DNA of 64,000 nucleotides, taken from positions 2,226,011 through 2,290,010 of the forward strand of contig NC_007626.1 of NCBI RefSeq assembly GCF_000009985.1, written 5' to 3'. Both the position numbers and the translations under genes were made by a program. This DNA is from Paramagnetospirillum magneticum AMB-1. Lineage in GTDB: Bacteria > Pseudomonadota > Alphaproteobacteria > Rhodospirillales > Magnetospirillaceae. The notes beneath the pieces are model-generated. The model saw nothing but the letters and a program-made list of their open reading frames with translations, was not told where the DNA came from and ran no database searches. This document shows, in pieces, positions 32,726 to 43,404 of this stretch. Within the stretch, counting starts at the first letter, position 1; every line of letters starts with the position of its first letter.

Positions 32726-33340
32726 CTACTGAATTGAATGTGAAATAGGTCGGCGGCAAGTACGGTTGTGCACCATGATGATGGCGCTGGCATGCAGGGC
32801 CAGGGCGCGCTTAACCACCTCACGGGGGTAAAGCGGCGTGTGGTCCACGGTGCCGGTCTGCTGCACCTCGTCGGCGATCAGGGTGTTCTTGCGGTCTAGG
32901 AACAGCAGGCGGAACTGTTCGGTGGGCAGGGTGTTCATGGCGGTGCGGCAGTAATCCAGCAGCACGTCCCAACTGGAAATCACCGAGGTGTTGATCACCG
33001 GGGCGCGGGCCAGACGGATGGCGGCTTCGCGCACCACCTTCAAGGTGGCGGCGGCCACGTCCTTGACGCCGTCGACGGTCTTGAGGTCCTCCGCATCGGC
33101 GGTGATGACGTCGGCGAAGCTGCCGAAGCGCTTGATCAGCGCCTTGGCCAGCGGCTTGGTGTCCTTCTGCGGGATGGCGGCGCCCAGCAGCAGCTCCAGC
33201 AATTCGTAGTCGGGCAGGGCCTCGGGGGCCTCGAGGAAGCGCGTGCGCAGCCTTTCCCGATGGCCTCTATGGTCCGCCTTGGCTTGATTTGGTGCGGTTG
33301 GGGTTTCGGCGAGGCCGGGAAGGGGGAGATCGGCGGTCAC
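32726..33340 (-). pseudogene. radC: radC truncated at its catalytic motif by the element
   Basis: RadC-family proteins end in a JAB/MPN-type domain with an HNHPSG motif. Here the frame from GTG 33340 shows the normal N-terminal half (HRERLRTRFLEAPEALPDYELLELLLG, RFGSFADVI) and LLFLDRKNTLIADEVQQTGTVDHTPLYPREVVKRAL. It then breaks at IIMVHN, right after the first part of the motif, and continues RTCRRPISHSIQ to a stop. The second His, the Ser and the Asp are lost. The start overlaps the padR stop (GTGA). The product is almost certainly inactive. Confidence 0.85.
32745..32765. other. Attachment junction between element and radC
   Basis: Minus-strand radC reads GTGCACAACC at about 32763-32772 (codons for VHN), after which sequence similarity to RadC ends. 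The junction therefore lies near 32764. The matching left junction, with the missing 3' part of radC, should lie to the left of the window. Confidence 0.6.
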
Positions 33341-33873
33341 AGGCGGGCGCGGAAGTCTTCCAGCCAGGCCAGGCGGCTTTCCAGCAGGGCGATGTCGTGG
33401 TCCAGCCACGCCGCCAGGGCGCTGCCGCCCTCGCCGTCAGAGCCGCGCAGATCGGCGAGGCGGGCCAGTTCGCTGTCGACGCCTTCGATCAGCAGGTCGA
33501 TCTGGTGGGCGCGTTCCTCGGCCTCCATCAGATCGAGGAAGCGCATCTTCAGCGCCACCACCAGCTTGGACAGATCCGAGCCGGGACGCAGGCGGGCGGT
33601 CAGCAGGGTGTGCAGCTCGCGCCGTCCCGCCGCCGAGATGGTCAGCATGGAATCGTCTTCCATGCCCTGGCCCTCGACGGCCTCCACCAGCCCTTCGTAG
33701 CGCAGCAACTCGATGGAGATGCCCATCAGTTCCAGGCTGGGACCCATGATCCGGCTGGTGAAGTGACGCACCGACCCGGCCAGCTCACTGTAGCGCATGG
33801 GCCGGGACGCGATGGTTCCCAGCGCGCAGAGCCGCACGGCTTCCTTGGGGGTCAATGTGTTGTCAGCGAACAT
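33337..33873 (-). CDS. PadR-like winged-helix regulator
   Basis: The start at 33873 gives 178 residues: MFADNTLTPKEAVRLCALGTIA, RYSELAGSVRHFTSRIMGPSLELMGISIELLRYEGLVEAVEG, and a helical C-terminus. This is the PadR-type winged helix with a dimerising helical domain. The upstream stretch of the longer frame to 34839 is antisense to the next gene and not used. Its stop overlaps the radC start. Confidence 0.75.
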   Translation of the reverse strand: MFADNTLTPKEAVRLCALGTIASRPMRYSELAGSVRHFTSRIMGPSLELMGISIELLRYEGLVEAVEGQGMEDDSMLTISAAGRRELHTLLTARLRPGSDLSKLVVALKMRFLDLMEAEERAHQIDLLIEGVDSELARLADLRGSDGEGGSALAAWLDHDIALLESRLAWLEDFRARL

Positions 33874-33987
33874 GGCACGTCCAGACTGGCAAAAGGGTCT
33901 CGCCAAATATAGGGGGTAATCGCCCTTTCGTCCACAAATACCACGGGAGGGCTTGCAAATGCTTGTCATTTGGCCGAGCTTGTCGCC

Positions 33988-34968
33988 ATGACGGCAGGGA
34001 CGAGCGAGAACGCGGAAATCTGGGTGCTGGCCGATGATCGGGCCGGCAACGTCGCCCAATGCCTGGGGGTTGCCGAGGCCTTGGGAGTGCCGTTCGTGGT
34101 CAAGACGCTGCGCTATGACCGACTGGCCCGCCCGCCCAATCTGTTGCGCGGCGCCGGGCTGACCGGGGTGACGGCCGAGAGCCGGGCGGTCCTGGCCGCG
34201 CCCTGGCCGCGCCTGGTGATCGCCGCCGGGCGGCGCACCGCCCCCGTCGCCCGCTGGATCAGGCGGCAATGCGGGGCGAAGCTGGTGCAGATCATGGACC
34301 CGGGCTTTCCCGGGCGCGGCGATTTCGATCTGATCGTCTCTCCCGCCCATGACCGCCCCGGCGCCGGCGGCAATGTGCTGGAGGTGTTGGGAGCGCCCCA
34401 CCGGGTGACGCCCGAACGCCTCGCCGCCGAGGCGGAGAAATGGAATCCGGCCTTCAGTGCGCTGCCGCGCCCCTGGGTGGCGGTGATCGTCGGCGGCGCC
34501 ACCAAGAACCGGCCGTTCCCGGTAGAGATGGCCGAGACCCTGGGGCGCAATGTCGCCCGGCTGGCCGGCGGCATGGGCGGCTCGGTGCTGCTGACCACCA
34601 GCCGCCGCACCGGAGCGGCGCAGGAGGCGGCTCTGGCCCGGGGCCTTCCCGAGCCCCGCTGGCTGCACCTGTTCTCCCAGGGTGGCGACAATCCCTATTT
34701 CGGCTTTCTGGCCCTGGCCGACGCGGTCGTCGTCACCGGCGATTCGGTGTCCATGTGCTGCGAGGCCTGCGCGTCGGCAGCTCCGGTGTTCATCTGGGCG
34801 CCGGAGGGCTGGGCGGCCCCCAAGCACGCCCGCCTGCACGCCCAGCTCTATCAGGCCGGTCTGGCACGGCCGCTGGAGGGAGCGGCCTCGCTGGAGGGAT
34901 GGGAGCGTCCGCGCCTCAACGCCGCCGAGGAGGTAGCCCGGGCGATCCGCGAGCGCCTGCTGCCATGA
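33988..34968 (+). CDS. ELM1-like glycosyltransferase-fold protein
   Basis: This protein of about 326 residues (ATG 33988; 33970 is also possible) resembles the mitochondrial fission ELM1 family of bacteria. It has IWVLADDRAGNVAQCLGVAEALG, LVIAAGRRTAPVARWI, VAVIVGGATKNRPF, and DAVVVTGDSVSMCCEA. The fold is GT-B-like; the bacterial function is not established. Its stop overlaps the start of the protease gene (ATGA). Confidence 0.82.
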   Translation: MTAGTSENAEIWVLADDRAGNVAQCLGVAEALGVPFVVKTLRYDRLARPPNLLRGAGLTGVTAESRAVLAAPWPRLVIAAGRRTAPVARWIRRQCGAKLVQIMDPGFPGRGDFDLIVSPAHDRPGAGGNVLEVLGAPHRVTPERLAAEAEKWNPAFSALPRPWVAVIVGGATKNRPFPVEMAETLGRNVARLAGGMGGSVLLTTSRRTGAAQEAALARGLPEPRWLHLFSQGGDNPYFGFLALADAVVVTGDSVSMCCEACASAAPVFIWAPEGWAAPKHARLHAQLYQAGLARPLEGAASLEGWERPRLNAAEEVARAIRERLLP

Positions 34969-35765
34969 GGCGGCTGGTGCCCGGTGTCGTGCTCTTGCTG
35001 CTGGCGGCGCCCGCCGCCGCCGAGACTCGGCAGCTTCACGGCATCAAGGGCGACCAGGACCAGCGGGTCCGCATGGTGGCGCAGGAATTTCCCTGGAGCG
35101 CCATGGGGCGGCTCAATTTCTTCAGCGGTCATTGCAGCGCCAGCCTGATCGGGCCGCGCCTGATCGCCACCGCCGCCCACTGCCTGTGGAACCGGCGGAC
35201 CCAGAAGCCTTTTCCCGCCTCGTCGTTCACCTTCGTGGCCGGCTGGGACCGGGGGGAGTATCTGCGCGCCTCCAAGGTCACCGCCATCCACGCGGCCCCC
35301 AAATGGGTACTCGACGGCGAGTCCCGCGGGCTGAACAGCCGGGCCGACGACTGGGCGCTGATGGAGCTGGAGGAGCCGCTGGGCGACGAGATCGGCTGGA
35401 TCGCCCTTGGCGCGCCGCAGGCCGGCATGCGGGTGGCGGTGGCCGGCTATGGCCGCGACAAGGCCCAGGTGCCCCTGGCCCATGTGGGCTGTCGCCTGAC
35501 CCGTCAGGCTCTGCCCGGAGTGTTCATTCACGATTGCGACGCGGTGCAGGGCGAGTCCGGAGGTCCGGTCCTGGGCTGGAGCGAGGGGGAATTGCGTCTG
35601 GTGGCCATCAACGTGGCGGTCATTCCCTCTCAGGGGGAGGCCGGGGTGGCTGCCGCCGTCGATGCCCTGCGCCCGCTGGCCCTCCGTCTGGGGGCGGCCA
35701 CATCCACCAGGGCAGGGCCGGTGTCAAAGCCTGCCGGAATGGATCTGAGTCAGTCCCTCAGGTAG
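34965..35765 (+). CDS. Exported trypsin-like serine protease
   Basis: The start at 34965 gives 266 residues with a signal peptide (RRLVPGVVLLLLAAPAAAE). The catalytic triad is visible: His in ATAAHCLW, Asp in RADDWALMELE, Ser in GESGGPVLG. It is a periplasmic or secreted S1-family protease without PDZ domains. The longer upstream frame is inside the ELM1-like gene. It is co-transcribed with that gene. Confidence 0.88.
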   Translation: MRRLVPGVVLLLLAAPAAAETRQLHGIKGDQDQRVRMVAQEFPWSAMGRLNFFSGHCSASLIGPRLIATAAHCLWNRRTQKPFPASSFTFVAGWDRGEYLRASKVTAIHAAPKWVLDGESRGLNSRADDWALMELEEPLGDEIGWIALGAPQAGMRVAVAGYGRDKAQVPLAHVGCRLTRQALPGVFIHDCDAVQGESGGPVLGWSEGELRLVAINVAVIPSQGEAGVAAAVDALRPLALRLGAATSTRAGPVSKPAGMDLSQSLR

Positions 35766-36268
35766 AGCGCTCGCCGGTGGGCGTCCAGGCTGTCGGGGGC
35801 GAAGCAGCAGAACACCACCTCGTCCAAGAGATCGCATCCGCTCAGGAATGACCGCACCGCCGCGATGGCGATGCGAGCGGCCTCGTCCTTGGGGTAGGCG
35901 TAGATTCCGGTGGAGATGGCCGGGAAGGCGATGGTGCGTGCCCCGGCCTCCACCGCCAGTTCCAGCGAGCGGCGATAACACGAGCGCAGCAAGTCGGCCT
36001 CGCCCTGCTCACCGCCTTTCCACACCGGCCCCACCGCATGAATCACCCAGCGGGCGGGCAGGCGGAAACCGGGGGTGATCCGAGCATCGCCGGTGGCGCA
36101 GCCGCACAAGGCCCGGCAGGCCTCCAGCAATTGCGGCCCGGCGGCCCGATGGATGGCCCCGTCTACGCCGCCGCCGCCCAGCAGCGACGAATTGGCGGCG
36201 TTGACGATGGCATCCACGGCAAGGCGGGTGATGTCGGCTTCGACCACCCTCGTCCTGGATTGGTCCAT
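35750..36268 (-). CDS. Macro-domain ADP-ribose hydrolase (YmdB-like)
   Basis: The start at 36268 yields 172 residues: VVEADITRLAVDAIVNAANSSLLGGGGVDGAIH is the family signature, followed by ITPGFRLPARWVIHAVGP and AFPAISTGIYAYPKDEAA. Enzymes of this type deacetylate O-acetyl-ADP-ribose or remove ADP-ribose from proteins. The start overlaps the stop of the glyoxalase-like gene, and its 3' end overlaps the convergent protease gene by 16 bases. Confidence 0.9.
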   Translation of the reverse strand: MDQSRTRVVEADITRLAVDAIVNAANSSLLGGGGVDGAIHRAAGPQLLEACRALCGCATGDARITPGFRLPARWVIHAVGPVWKGGEQGEADLLRSCYRRSLELAVEAGARTIAFPAISTGIYAYPKDEAARIAIAAVRSFLSGCDLLDEVVFCCFAPDSLDAHRRALYLRD

Positions 36269-36729
36269 CAGCGGAACTCCGGCTGCTCCAGCCCGTACTG
36301 GCACAATTCGATGATGGCGCCGTCGGGATCGCGAATATAGCACATGCCCTTACCGCCCCGGATGATGTGGTCGGGAACCTGGGTGGCGGTGACGGTCTGG
36401 CCGAACTGGCGGTGCAAGGTCTCGAGGCAGGTGCCGAGGTCGTCGACCCGCAATGCCAGATGGCGCAGGCCCGGGGTGGAGGGCAGGGGGGCCTCGGCCG
36501 GCTGCCGGGTCTTGAACTGCAGCAGCTCGATGCGGCAGGTGCCGTCGGGGGCGGCCAGAATGACGCAGCGCGCCCGGGCGTTCTCCAGGCCGGTGACCTG
36601 TTCGAACCACTCGCCCGACAGCGGGCGGTCCATGACGATGCCCAGGCCGAACAGGGCCGAATAGAAGCGGATCGAGCGCTCCATATCGGTGACCACCACA
36701 TTGACGTGGTCGTGACCAAGCAGGGCCAT
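36268..36729 (-). CDS. Glyoxalase/VOC-family protein
   Basis: The start at 36729 gives 153 residues: HDHVNVVVTDMERSIRFYSALFGLG, CRIELLQFKTR, GLRHLALRVDDLGTCLETL, and YIRDPDGAIIELCQ. This is the two-module vicinal-oxygen-chelate fold, with His and Glu metal ligands present. The substrate is not predictable. It overlaps the macro-domain gene and the 441-residue gene upstream by shared start/stop bases. Confidence 0.85.
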   Translation of the reverse strand: MALLGHDHVNVVVTDMERSIRFYSALFGLGIVMDRPLSGEWFEQVTGLENARARCVILAAPDGTCRIELLQFKTRQPAEAPLPSTPGLRHLALRVDDLGTCLETLHRQFGQTVTATQVPDHIIRGGKGMCYIRDPDGAIIELCQYGLEQPEFR

Positions 36730-38054
36730 CAGTCGGTCAGCTGCAGCACGAATTCGGTGAGGAAGGGGGCGTTGCGCCGACGCTCGGAATCGGTGCGGCC
36801 GAAATTGGCCAGCAGCCGGCGCATCCAGGTGCCGTCCAGGCGCTCGAACTCGAAATGGGCCTTCATGGCCAGATGTTCGCCCACGTAATCGGGCAGCTTG
36901 GCGGTCCATTTCATCAGGCCGTCGCGGAAGGCGCCCTCGCGGGCCTGATCCATGCGGCCCGAGGGCGCGAATTCCTGGGTATAAAGCTGGTTCAGCTCGC
37001 GCCAGCACTTGGCCATGACGTCGGCCTCGAAGCGGATCAGATCCTGCAACAGGATTAGGTTGTCTTCGTTGGGGGGCTCGTAATTGCCGCGGGTGGCGTC
37101 CTCGCGCAGCATGGGCCAGGGATTGTCCTCGGGCTTCTGCGGCGGGGCCTTCTTGCCCTTGGGCGCCTTGGCGGTGCGGAACGAGGCCCAGCGGGCATCC
37201 CAGTTGTGGAGGATGGGGTTGTTGACTTCGCTGCCCTGCATAATCTCGATCAGCTTCTCGCCGCCGACCTCGGCCCAGTTATAGCTGTGGGCCAGGGTCT
37301 GCATGTGCCGGGTCTGGCGCATCTGCGGCAGGATGAACTTGGTCAGCACCTCGCGGTAGGCCAGACCGAATTCGGGGGCCAGCAGGAACGGCAGGCGGAT
37401 GCCCCGCGACGGCTGCGTGATGCGGAAGATGCTGAGAATCTTCTCGGTATAGGCGCAGATGGTGTCGTCGAACAGGGTCGGGAAGTCGGTGAAGGGTTTG
37501 TCCGGCTCGTTGGCGCCGCTGCTGGGGGCGCCCGGCAGCGGGGCCTGGAACTTGGGCATCATCTTGCCCATGCGGTCGCCAGGGGCTCCCAATTGGGCGG
37601 CGAACAGGGGCGGCGGCTCGCGCACCGGGGCCTGGGCGCGGACGGTGCGGCTGGGGGCGGCGACGGCGCCGCGGGCCAGCAGCGCCTGAAATCCGGCCTG
37701 GGCGCTTTCCGCCTCGGACATCTGGGGCGGCCCCAGCAATTGCATGGCGATATCGGTCAGGACGCGCAGGTCTTCCTCGCGGCCGTCACCGGGCGGCAAC
37801 AGGGACTGGAAGTTGCGCTCGCGGGCTTCCTTGAGCTTGGGCAGGCCGTAGCGCTCGATGGATTTGGTGAGGATCACCGAGAAGACGACGCCGAGCTGCT
37901 TCTCGTTGGCCCACTTGCGCGACTCGGGGTCCTTGAGGGTCATGCGGCGCAGCATGAGGATATGCGGAATTTCCAGGTGACGGGTGGCCGCAATAAGGCT
38001 GGCAACCTTCGTCTCGAAGGTCTTCGCCCCCTCTCGCGGATCGGAACCCGTCAT
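36729..38054 (-). CDS. Conserved-looking unknown protein
   Basis: This protein of 441 residues, MTGSDPREGAKTFETKVASLIAATRHLEIPHI, has a Pro/Ala-rich linker near the middle (APVREPPPLFAAQLGAPG) and helical segments. No signal peptide or membrane segment is evident and no motif is recognised. It heads a three-gene operon with the glyoxalase-like and macro-domain genes. Confidence 0.7.
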   Translation of the reverse strand: MTGSDPREGAKTFETKVASLIAATRHLEIPHILMLRRMTLKDPESRKWANEKQLGVVFSVILTKSIERYGLPKLKEARERNFQSLLPPGDGREEDLRVLTDIAMQLLGPPQMSEAESAQAGFQALLARGAVAAPSRTVRAQAPVREPPPLFAAQLGAPGDRMGKMMPKFQAPLPGAPSSGANEPDKPFTDFPTLFDDTICAYTEKILSIFRITQPSRGIRLPFLLAPEFGLAYREVLTKFILPQMRQTRHMQTLAHSYNWAEVGGEKLIEIMQGSEVNNPILHNWDARWASFRTAKAPKGKKAPPQKPEDNPWPMLREDATRGNYEPPNEDNLILLQDLIRFEADVMAKCWRELNQLYTQEFAPSGRMDQAREGAFRDGLMKWTAKLPDYVGEHLAMKAHFEFERLDGTWMRRLLANFGRTDSERRRNAPFLTEFVLQLTD

Positions 38055-38238
38055 GCGCGCAGTACCGGCCTAGGCGGCCGCCCCTTCCCAGAGATCGTAA
38101 CCAGGACCACCCCCCCAGGTGATCTTCCATCGCCCCCGACCCCATGGGGATAGCTCATGATCGGCCACAGGCGCAAGCCCGTTCCGTCACCACGTGACCG
38201 ATTGTGACGAAGCCGCAACGGGGGCTAGGGGGTAGACC

Positions 38239-38958
38239 TTACGGACTAGTCCGGATGATCTCGCCCTGGCGGGTGCAGTCCGGCAGGCAAAGGTCGAGAA
38301 AAGCACCGGCCACATCGTCCGGTTGTGCCAGCTTGGCCGGGTCCTCGCCGGGGAAGGCGATGGAGCGCAGCCGCGTCGCCACCACGCCGGGGTCCAGCAG
38401 GTTGGCCTTGACCGAGGTGACGTTGGCGATCTCGGCGGCCCAGGTGCGGACCATGGTCTCCAGCGCCGCCTTGGAGGCGGCATAGGCGCCCCAGAACGGT
38501 TCGGCATGGCGCGCCGCGTCGGCGGTGGTGAACACCGCACGCCCGGCGGGCGCCATGCGCAGCAGGGGATCGCAGGCGCGGATCAGCCGCCAGTTGGCGG
38601 TGACGTTGACGGCGAAGGCCTCTTCCCAATCATCGGGGGCATGCTGGGCCACCGGGGTCAGCCCGCCGCCGATGGCGCCGGCATTGCCCACCAGAATGTC
38701 CAGCCGCGCCCAGCGCTGGAAGATGGCGGCGGCCACCTGCTCGATCAGGCCGGGCTTGCACAGGTCTTCCGGCACCAGGACCAGCGGCTTGCCGCCGGCC
38801 TTGCGGATCTGGTCGTCCAGTTCCTCCAGCGCCCCCTGGGTGCGGGCGATGGCGACGATTTCTGCCCCCTCGGCGGCGAGGCGGCGGGCCACGGCGGCTC
38901 CGATGCCGCGCGAGGCGCCGGTGACCAGGGCCACGCGGCCCTCAAGGCGTCCCGACAT
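38239..38958 (-). CDS. Short-chain dehydrogenase/reductase
   Basis: This protein of 239 residues has VALVTGASRGIGAAVARRLA for NAD(P) binding, VGNAGAI, and the catalytic YAASKAAL. The catalytic Ser, normally just before the Tyr, reads Thr-Thr (AVFTTADAARH), a tolerated variation. It follows purF with a one-base overlap, so it is probably co-transcribed with it. The substrate is unknown. Confidence 0.85.
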   Translation of the reverse strand: MSGRLEGRVALVTGASRGIGAAVARRLAAEGAEIVAIARTQGALEELDDQIRKAGGKPLVLVPEDLCKPGLIEQVAAAIFQRWARLDILVGNAGAIGGGLTPVAQHAPDDWEEAFAVNVTANWRLIRACDPLLRMAPAGRAVFTTADAARHAEPFWGAYAASKAALETMVRTWAAEIANVTSVKANLLDPGVVATRLRSIAFPGEDPAKLAQPDDVAGAFLDLCLPDCTRQGEIIRTSP

Positions 38959-40421
38959 CAGTGGCTGTCCTCGGTCAGCAGGGAAAGCTGCTTGGTGTTA
39001 TCGGTGCCGGCGCTGATGTAGTCGGTGGGCTCCACCGGATAGTCGCCGGTGAAGCAGGCGTCGCAGAACTGCGGCTCGGCCGCGTTGCGGCCGGGCTCGC
39101 CCACGGCGCGGTACAGGCCGTCGATGGAGATGAAGGCCAGGGAATCCACGCCGATCAGCTTGGCCATGCCGTCCACGTCGTAGCGCGCCGCCAGCAGCTT
39201 CTCGCGCTCGGGGGTGTCGATGCCGAAATAGCACGAATGGGTGGTCGGCGGGCTGGAGATGCGCATGTGCACCTCGGTGGCGCCGGCCTGGCGCACCATT
39301 TCGACGATCTTGCGGCTGGTGGTGCCGCGCACGATGGAATCGTCGACCAGGATGACGCGCTTGCCGGCCAGGGAGGCCCGGTTGGCGTTGTGCTTCATCT
39401 TGACGCCGGTATTGCGGATGTTGTCCGTGGGCTGGATGAAGGTCCGGCCCACATAATGGTTGCGGATGATCCCCAGCTCGAAGGGAATACCCGCCTCGGC
39501 CGCGAAGCCGATGGCCGCCGGCACGCCGGAATCGGGCACCGGCACCACCACGTCGGCGTCCACCTGGCTTTCGCGGGCCAGTTCGCTGCCGATCCGCTTG
39601 CGCGCCTCGTAGACGCTTGTGCCCTCCACCACCGAATCGGGGCGGGCGAAGTAGATGTATTCGAAGATGCACAGGCGCGACGGGCGCTTGGTGAACGGCT
39701 TGACCGAGCGGATGCCGTCGGCGGTCAGCACCACGATCTCGCCCGGCTCCACGTCGCGGACGAATTCGGCGCCGATGATGTCGAGGGCACAGGATTCCGA
39801 GGCTAGGATCCACGCCTTGTCCAGCCGGCCCAGGCAGAGCGGCCGGATGCCCAGCGGATCACGCACCCCGAACACCGCGTTGGTGGTGGCGGCCACCAGG
39901 GAATAGGCGCCCTCGATCTGACGCAGCGCGTCGATCATCCGGTCCTCGACCGTGGAATACAGGCTGATGGCGATCAGGTGGATGATCACCTCGGTGTCGG
40001 TGGTCGACTGGAACAGGCAGCCGCGCCGCACCAACTGGCGGCGCAGCGCCATGGCATTGGTCAGGTTGCCGTTGTGGCCCAGCGCCAGACCGCCGAACTC
40101 CATCTCTGCGAACAGCGGCTGCACATTGCGCAGCAGGGTCTCGCCCGTGGTGGAATAGCGCACATGGCCCACCGCCATGGAGCCCTTCAGCTTGCGGATG
40201 ACCGTCTCGGACCCGAAATTGTCCTCCACATGACCCAGGCCGCGGTGGTTGTGGAACTGGGTGCCGTCATAGGAGACGATGCCCGCCGCCTCCTGGCCGC
40301 GATGCTGCAGGGCGTGCAGGCCCAGGGCCACGTGGGCGGCGGCTTCCGGATGGCCGAAAATGCCGAACACGCCGCATTCCTCGCGGAGATGGTCGTCGTC
40401 GAAGGGGTGGGTGGTCAGCAT
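38958..40421 (-). CDS. purF: Amidophosphoribosyltransferase PurF
   Basis: This 487-residue enzyme catalyses the first step of purine synthesis, from PRPP and glutamine. Cys16 after a short propeptide (EECGVFGIFGH) is the glutaminase nucleophile. VILVDDSIVRGTTS is the PRPP-binding motif, and CYFGIDTPE and FIQPTDNIRN are also typical. It is flanked by cvpA upstream, as in many proteobacteria. Confidence 0.97.
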   Translation of the reverse strand: MLTTHPFDDDHLREECGVFGIFGHPEAAAHVALGLHALQHRGQEAAGIVSYDGTQFHNHRGLGHVEDNFGSETVIRKLKGSMAVGHVRYSTTGETLLRNVQPLFAEMEFGGLALGHNGNLTNAMALRRQLVRRGCLFQSTTDTEVIIHLIAISLYSTVEDRMIDALRQIEGAYSLVAATTNAVFGVRDPLGIRPLCLGRLDKAWILASESCALDIIGAEFVRDVEPGEIVVLTADGIRSVKPFTKRPSRLCIFEYIYFARPDSVVEGTSVYEARKRIGSELARESQVDADVVVPVPDSGVPAAIGFAAEAGIPFELGIIRNHYVGRTFIQPTDNIRNTGVKMKHNANRASLAGKRVILVDDSIVRGTTSRKIVEMVRQAGATEVHMRISSPPTTHSCYFGIDTPEREKLLAARYDVDGMAKLIGVDSLAFISIDGLYRAVGEPGRNAAEPQFCDACFTGDYPVEPTDYISAGTDNTKQLSLLTEDSH

Positions 40422-40466
40422 GGGATTGTGTCCTGGATTCGGTGCGGGGGGCGTCGGGACGGGGAA

Positions 40467-41192
40467 TTACTGATTGGTGCGGATCAACCGCTCCATCTGG
40501 GTGCGGCTTTCGCCGTCATAGGCCTGGTCAGGCTTTCCCGCAGGCTTGCCGTCGGCCTTGACCGGGGTCTTGCCATCGGAAGCCGGGCGGGCGCCGGGGG
40601 CGGCCGGCTGCGGCGAAATGAATTTCTGGAAGGTCTTTTCCGCTTCCATCAACTGGCGGGCCTCGGACGAGGCGTCCTTGGCCTTGCTCTCGGCCTTGCC
40701 CAGGCCCTCGGGCGCCAGATTTTGCAGCGTCGCGGCGCCGCGCATCAGCCACGGGCGCGAGCGGCTTTGGGCCAGCCAGTCGGGCTGTTGTTCCGGGCTG
40801 TCGAACAGCCAGGCCGCCGACATATAAGCCAGGGAAACCAGCACCGCGCCGCGCGCCAGACCGAAGACGAAGCCCAGCGACGAATCCACCGAATTGAGCG
40901 CGCTCTTTCGCACGGTGTCGGAGACCCGCTTGGTCAGCAGGGACAGGATCAGCAGGGTCACCAGGAACAGGGCGGCGCCGGCGGCGATGTCGGCCACGAT
41001 GGCCGTGCCGATCTGGGCCCGGAAGAAGGGCTGGGCATGGGGAAAGCCATACAGCGCCGCGAAGACGGCGCCCACCCAGGAGGTGATGGACAGCACTTCC
41101 TGGACGAAGCCGCGCAGGAAGGCGAAGCCCGCCGAGCCGAGCAACACCACGGCGACAATAACGTCGACGGCGGTGACGTTGAGGTTCCCCAT
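40467..41192 (-). CDS. cvpA: CvpA family membrane protein
   Basis: This protein of 241 residues has four hydrophobic segments in its first 170 residues: VDVIVAVVLLGSAGFAFLRGF, SWVGAVFAALYGF, AAGAALFLVTLLILSLL and GAVLVSLAYMSAAWLF. A charged, Pro/Lys-rich cytoplasmic tail follows. CvpA is linked to purF by position in many genomes and to envelope stress tolerance. It is located in the inner membrane. Confidence 0.92.
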   Translation of the reverse strand: MGNLNVTAVDVIVAVVLLGSAGFAFLRGFVQEVLSITSWVGAVFAALYGFPHAQPFFRAQIGTAIVADIAAGAALFLVTLLILSLLTKRVSDTVRKSALNSVDSSLGFVFGLARGAVLVSLAYMSAAWLFDSPEQQPDWLAQSRSRPWLMRGAATLQNLAPEGLGKAESKAKDASSEARQLMEAEKTFQKFISPQPAAPGARPASDGKTPVKADGKPAGKPDQAYDGESRTQMERLIRTNQ

Positions 41193-41213
41193 GGCCTCTT
41201 CCAGTTAGGGTGG

Positions 41214-42596
<1,383 letters not shown>

Positions 42597-42680
42597 GGGG
42601 CGGGCTACTCGACAAGGCGGTTGGAGGCGCAGTCTATCACGAGAACATTGCGGCAACCAGAGGGATGCTGATCCTTCCGC

Positions 42681-43334
42681 CTATTTGCGGTTGGCGCAAC
42701 TGGGGAACGGCGGAGCCTCTCCCGCCACCTTGGCGCACAGCTTGATGGGCGAGAGTGCCTTGAAGCGGCCGGTCCACTTGGCTTCGTCGAAGGCGATGGG
42801 GGTCTTGGAGGCTGCGCTCCGTTCCGCCCATTGCAGGGTGTAGTAATCGGCCTGGCCCTTGATGACGATCACCAGCGCCGTTTCGCTGAAGGGCTTGCCG
42901 CTGGCGTCGGCGGTGCCGCAACTGACCACCAGGGCGAAGGCGTCGTGTCCGCTCAGCTTGATCTCGCCGAAACTGGTCCCCTGGAAGCTGGTGGGACAGG
43001 CCTGCTGGAAGCCGCCGCCGATGCGCAGGGCCAGGGCCTGGGGCGTGGCGTTGGGATTGGCCGCCAGTCCCTTGATGCCGGTCAGGGTGATCATCTGGGT
43101 CCAGGACTGAGCCGTCTGGCCGCTGAGCACCAGTTCCTGGATGTACTGGTCGGCATTGGAATTCTCGGCCGCCGGCACGAAATTGCCGGGAACGGAGTAA
43201 CCCACCAACTGGCTGAAAACGGGCGTGACCACCTGCATGGTCTCGGGGGCCGGGGCTGCGGTCACCGTCCCGGCCAGCAGCATGGCGCCCAGCGTCAAGC
43301 CGGCGCGCCGGCTGAACCGCACGAATCCCCTCAT
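42681..43334 (-). CDS. Exported protein of unknown function
   Basis: This protein of 217 residues has a signal peptide (RAGLTLGAMLLAGTVTAAPA). The mature part reads VVTPVFSQLVGYSVPGNFVPAAEN and contains several Cys that could form disulfides (ACPTSF, VSCGTAD, LCAKV, SCANRK). No family recognised. It is probably periplasmic and stands alone between radA and the Mla-type transporter genes. Confidence 0.7.
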   Translation of the reverse strand: MRGFVRFSRRAGLTLGAMLLAGTVTAAPAPETMQVVTPVFSQLVGYSVPGNFVPAAENSNADQYIQELVLSGQTAQSWTQMITLTGIKGLAANPNATPQALALRIGGGFQQACPTSFQGTSFGEIKLSGHDAFALVVSCGTADASGKPFSETALVIVIKGQADYYTLQWAERSAASKTPIAFDEAKWTGRFKALSPIKLCAKVAGEAPPFPSCANRK

Positions 43335-43404
43335 GATTGTCCCCTTCCCCCAGTTAGGGCAACAATCCTACAGAATTTCCGTTCTATGGCAATGGTCCAG
43401 GGGG

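Larger units (their letters stand above)
1..32764. mobile_element. Integrated accessory element, right-hand part (left end outside window)
   Basis: This stretch carries an insertion sequence, partial BREX genes, replication-type genes, a serine recombinase, a toxin-antitoxin pair, umuDC, a solitary methyltransferase and many unknown genes. Several AT-rich patches stand out against the uniformly GC-rich core that follows. At its right end radC is broken inside its catalytic motif, which marks the insertion point. No tyrosine integrase or conjugation gene is visible, so those must lie to the left of the window or be missing. Whether it is an integrative plasmid, an ICE relic or a composite island cannot be decided from this part alone. 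Confidence 0.7.

Noticed and set aside
1..32764. CRISPR array
   Set aside because: No regularly spaced repeats of the right size were seen; the only long repeat pair is two copies 8.5 kb apart.
38242..38253. Perfect 12-base palindrome CGGACTAGTCCG as an operator
   Set aside because: It lies within the last codons and stop region of the SDR gene and is short; chance or a weak transcript end explains it as well.
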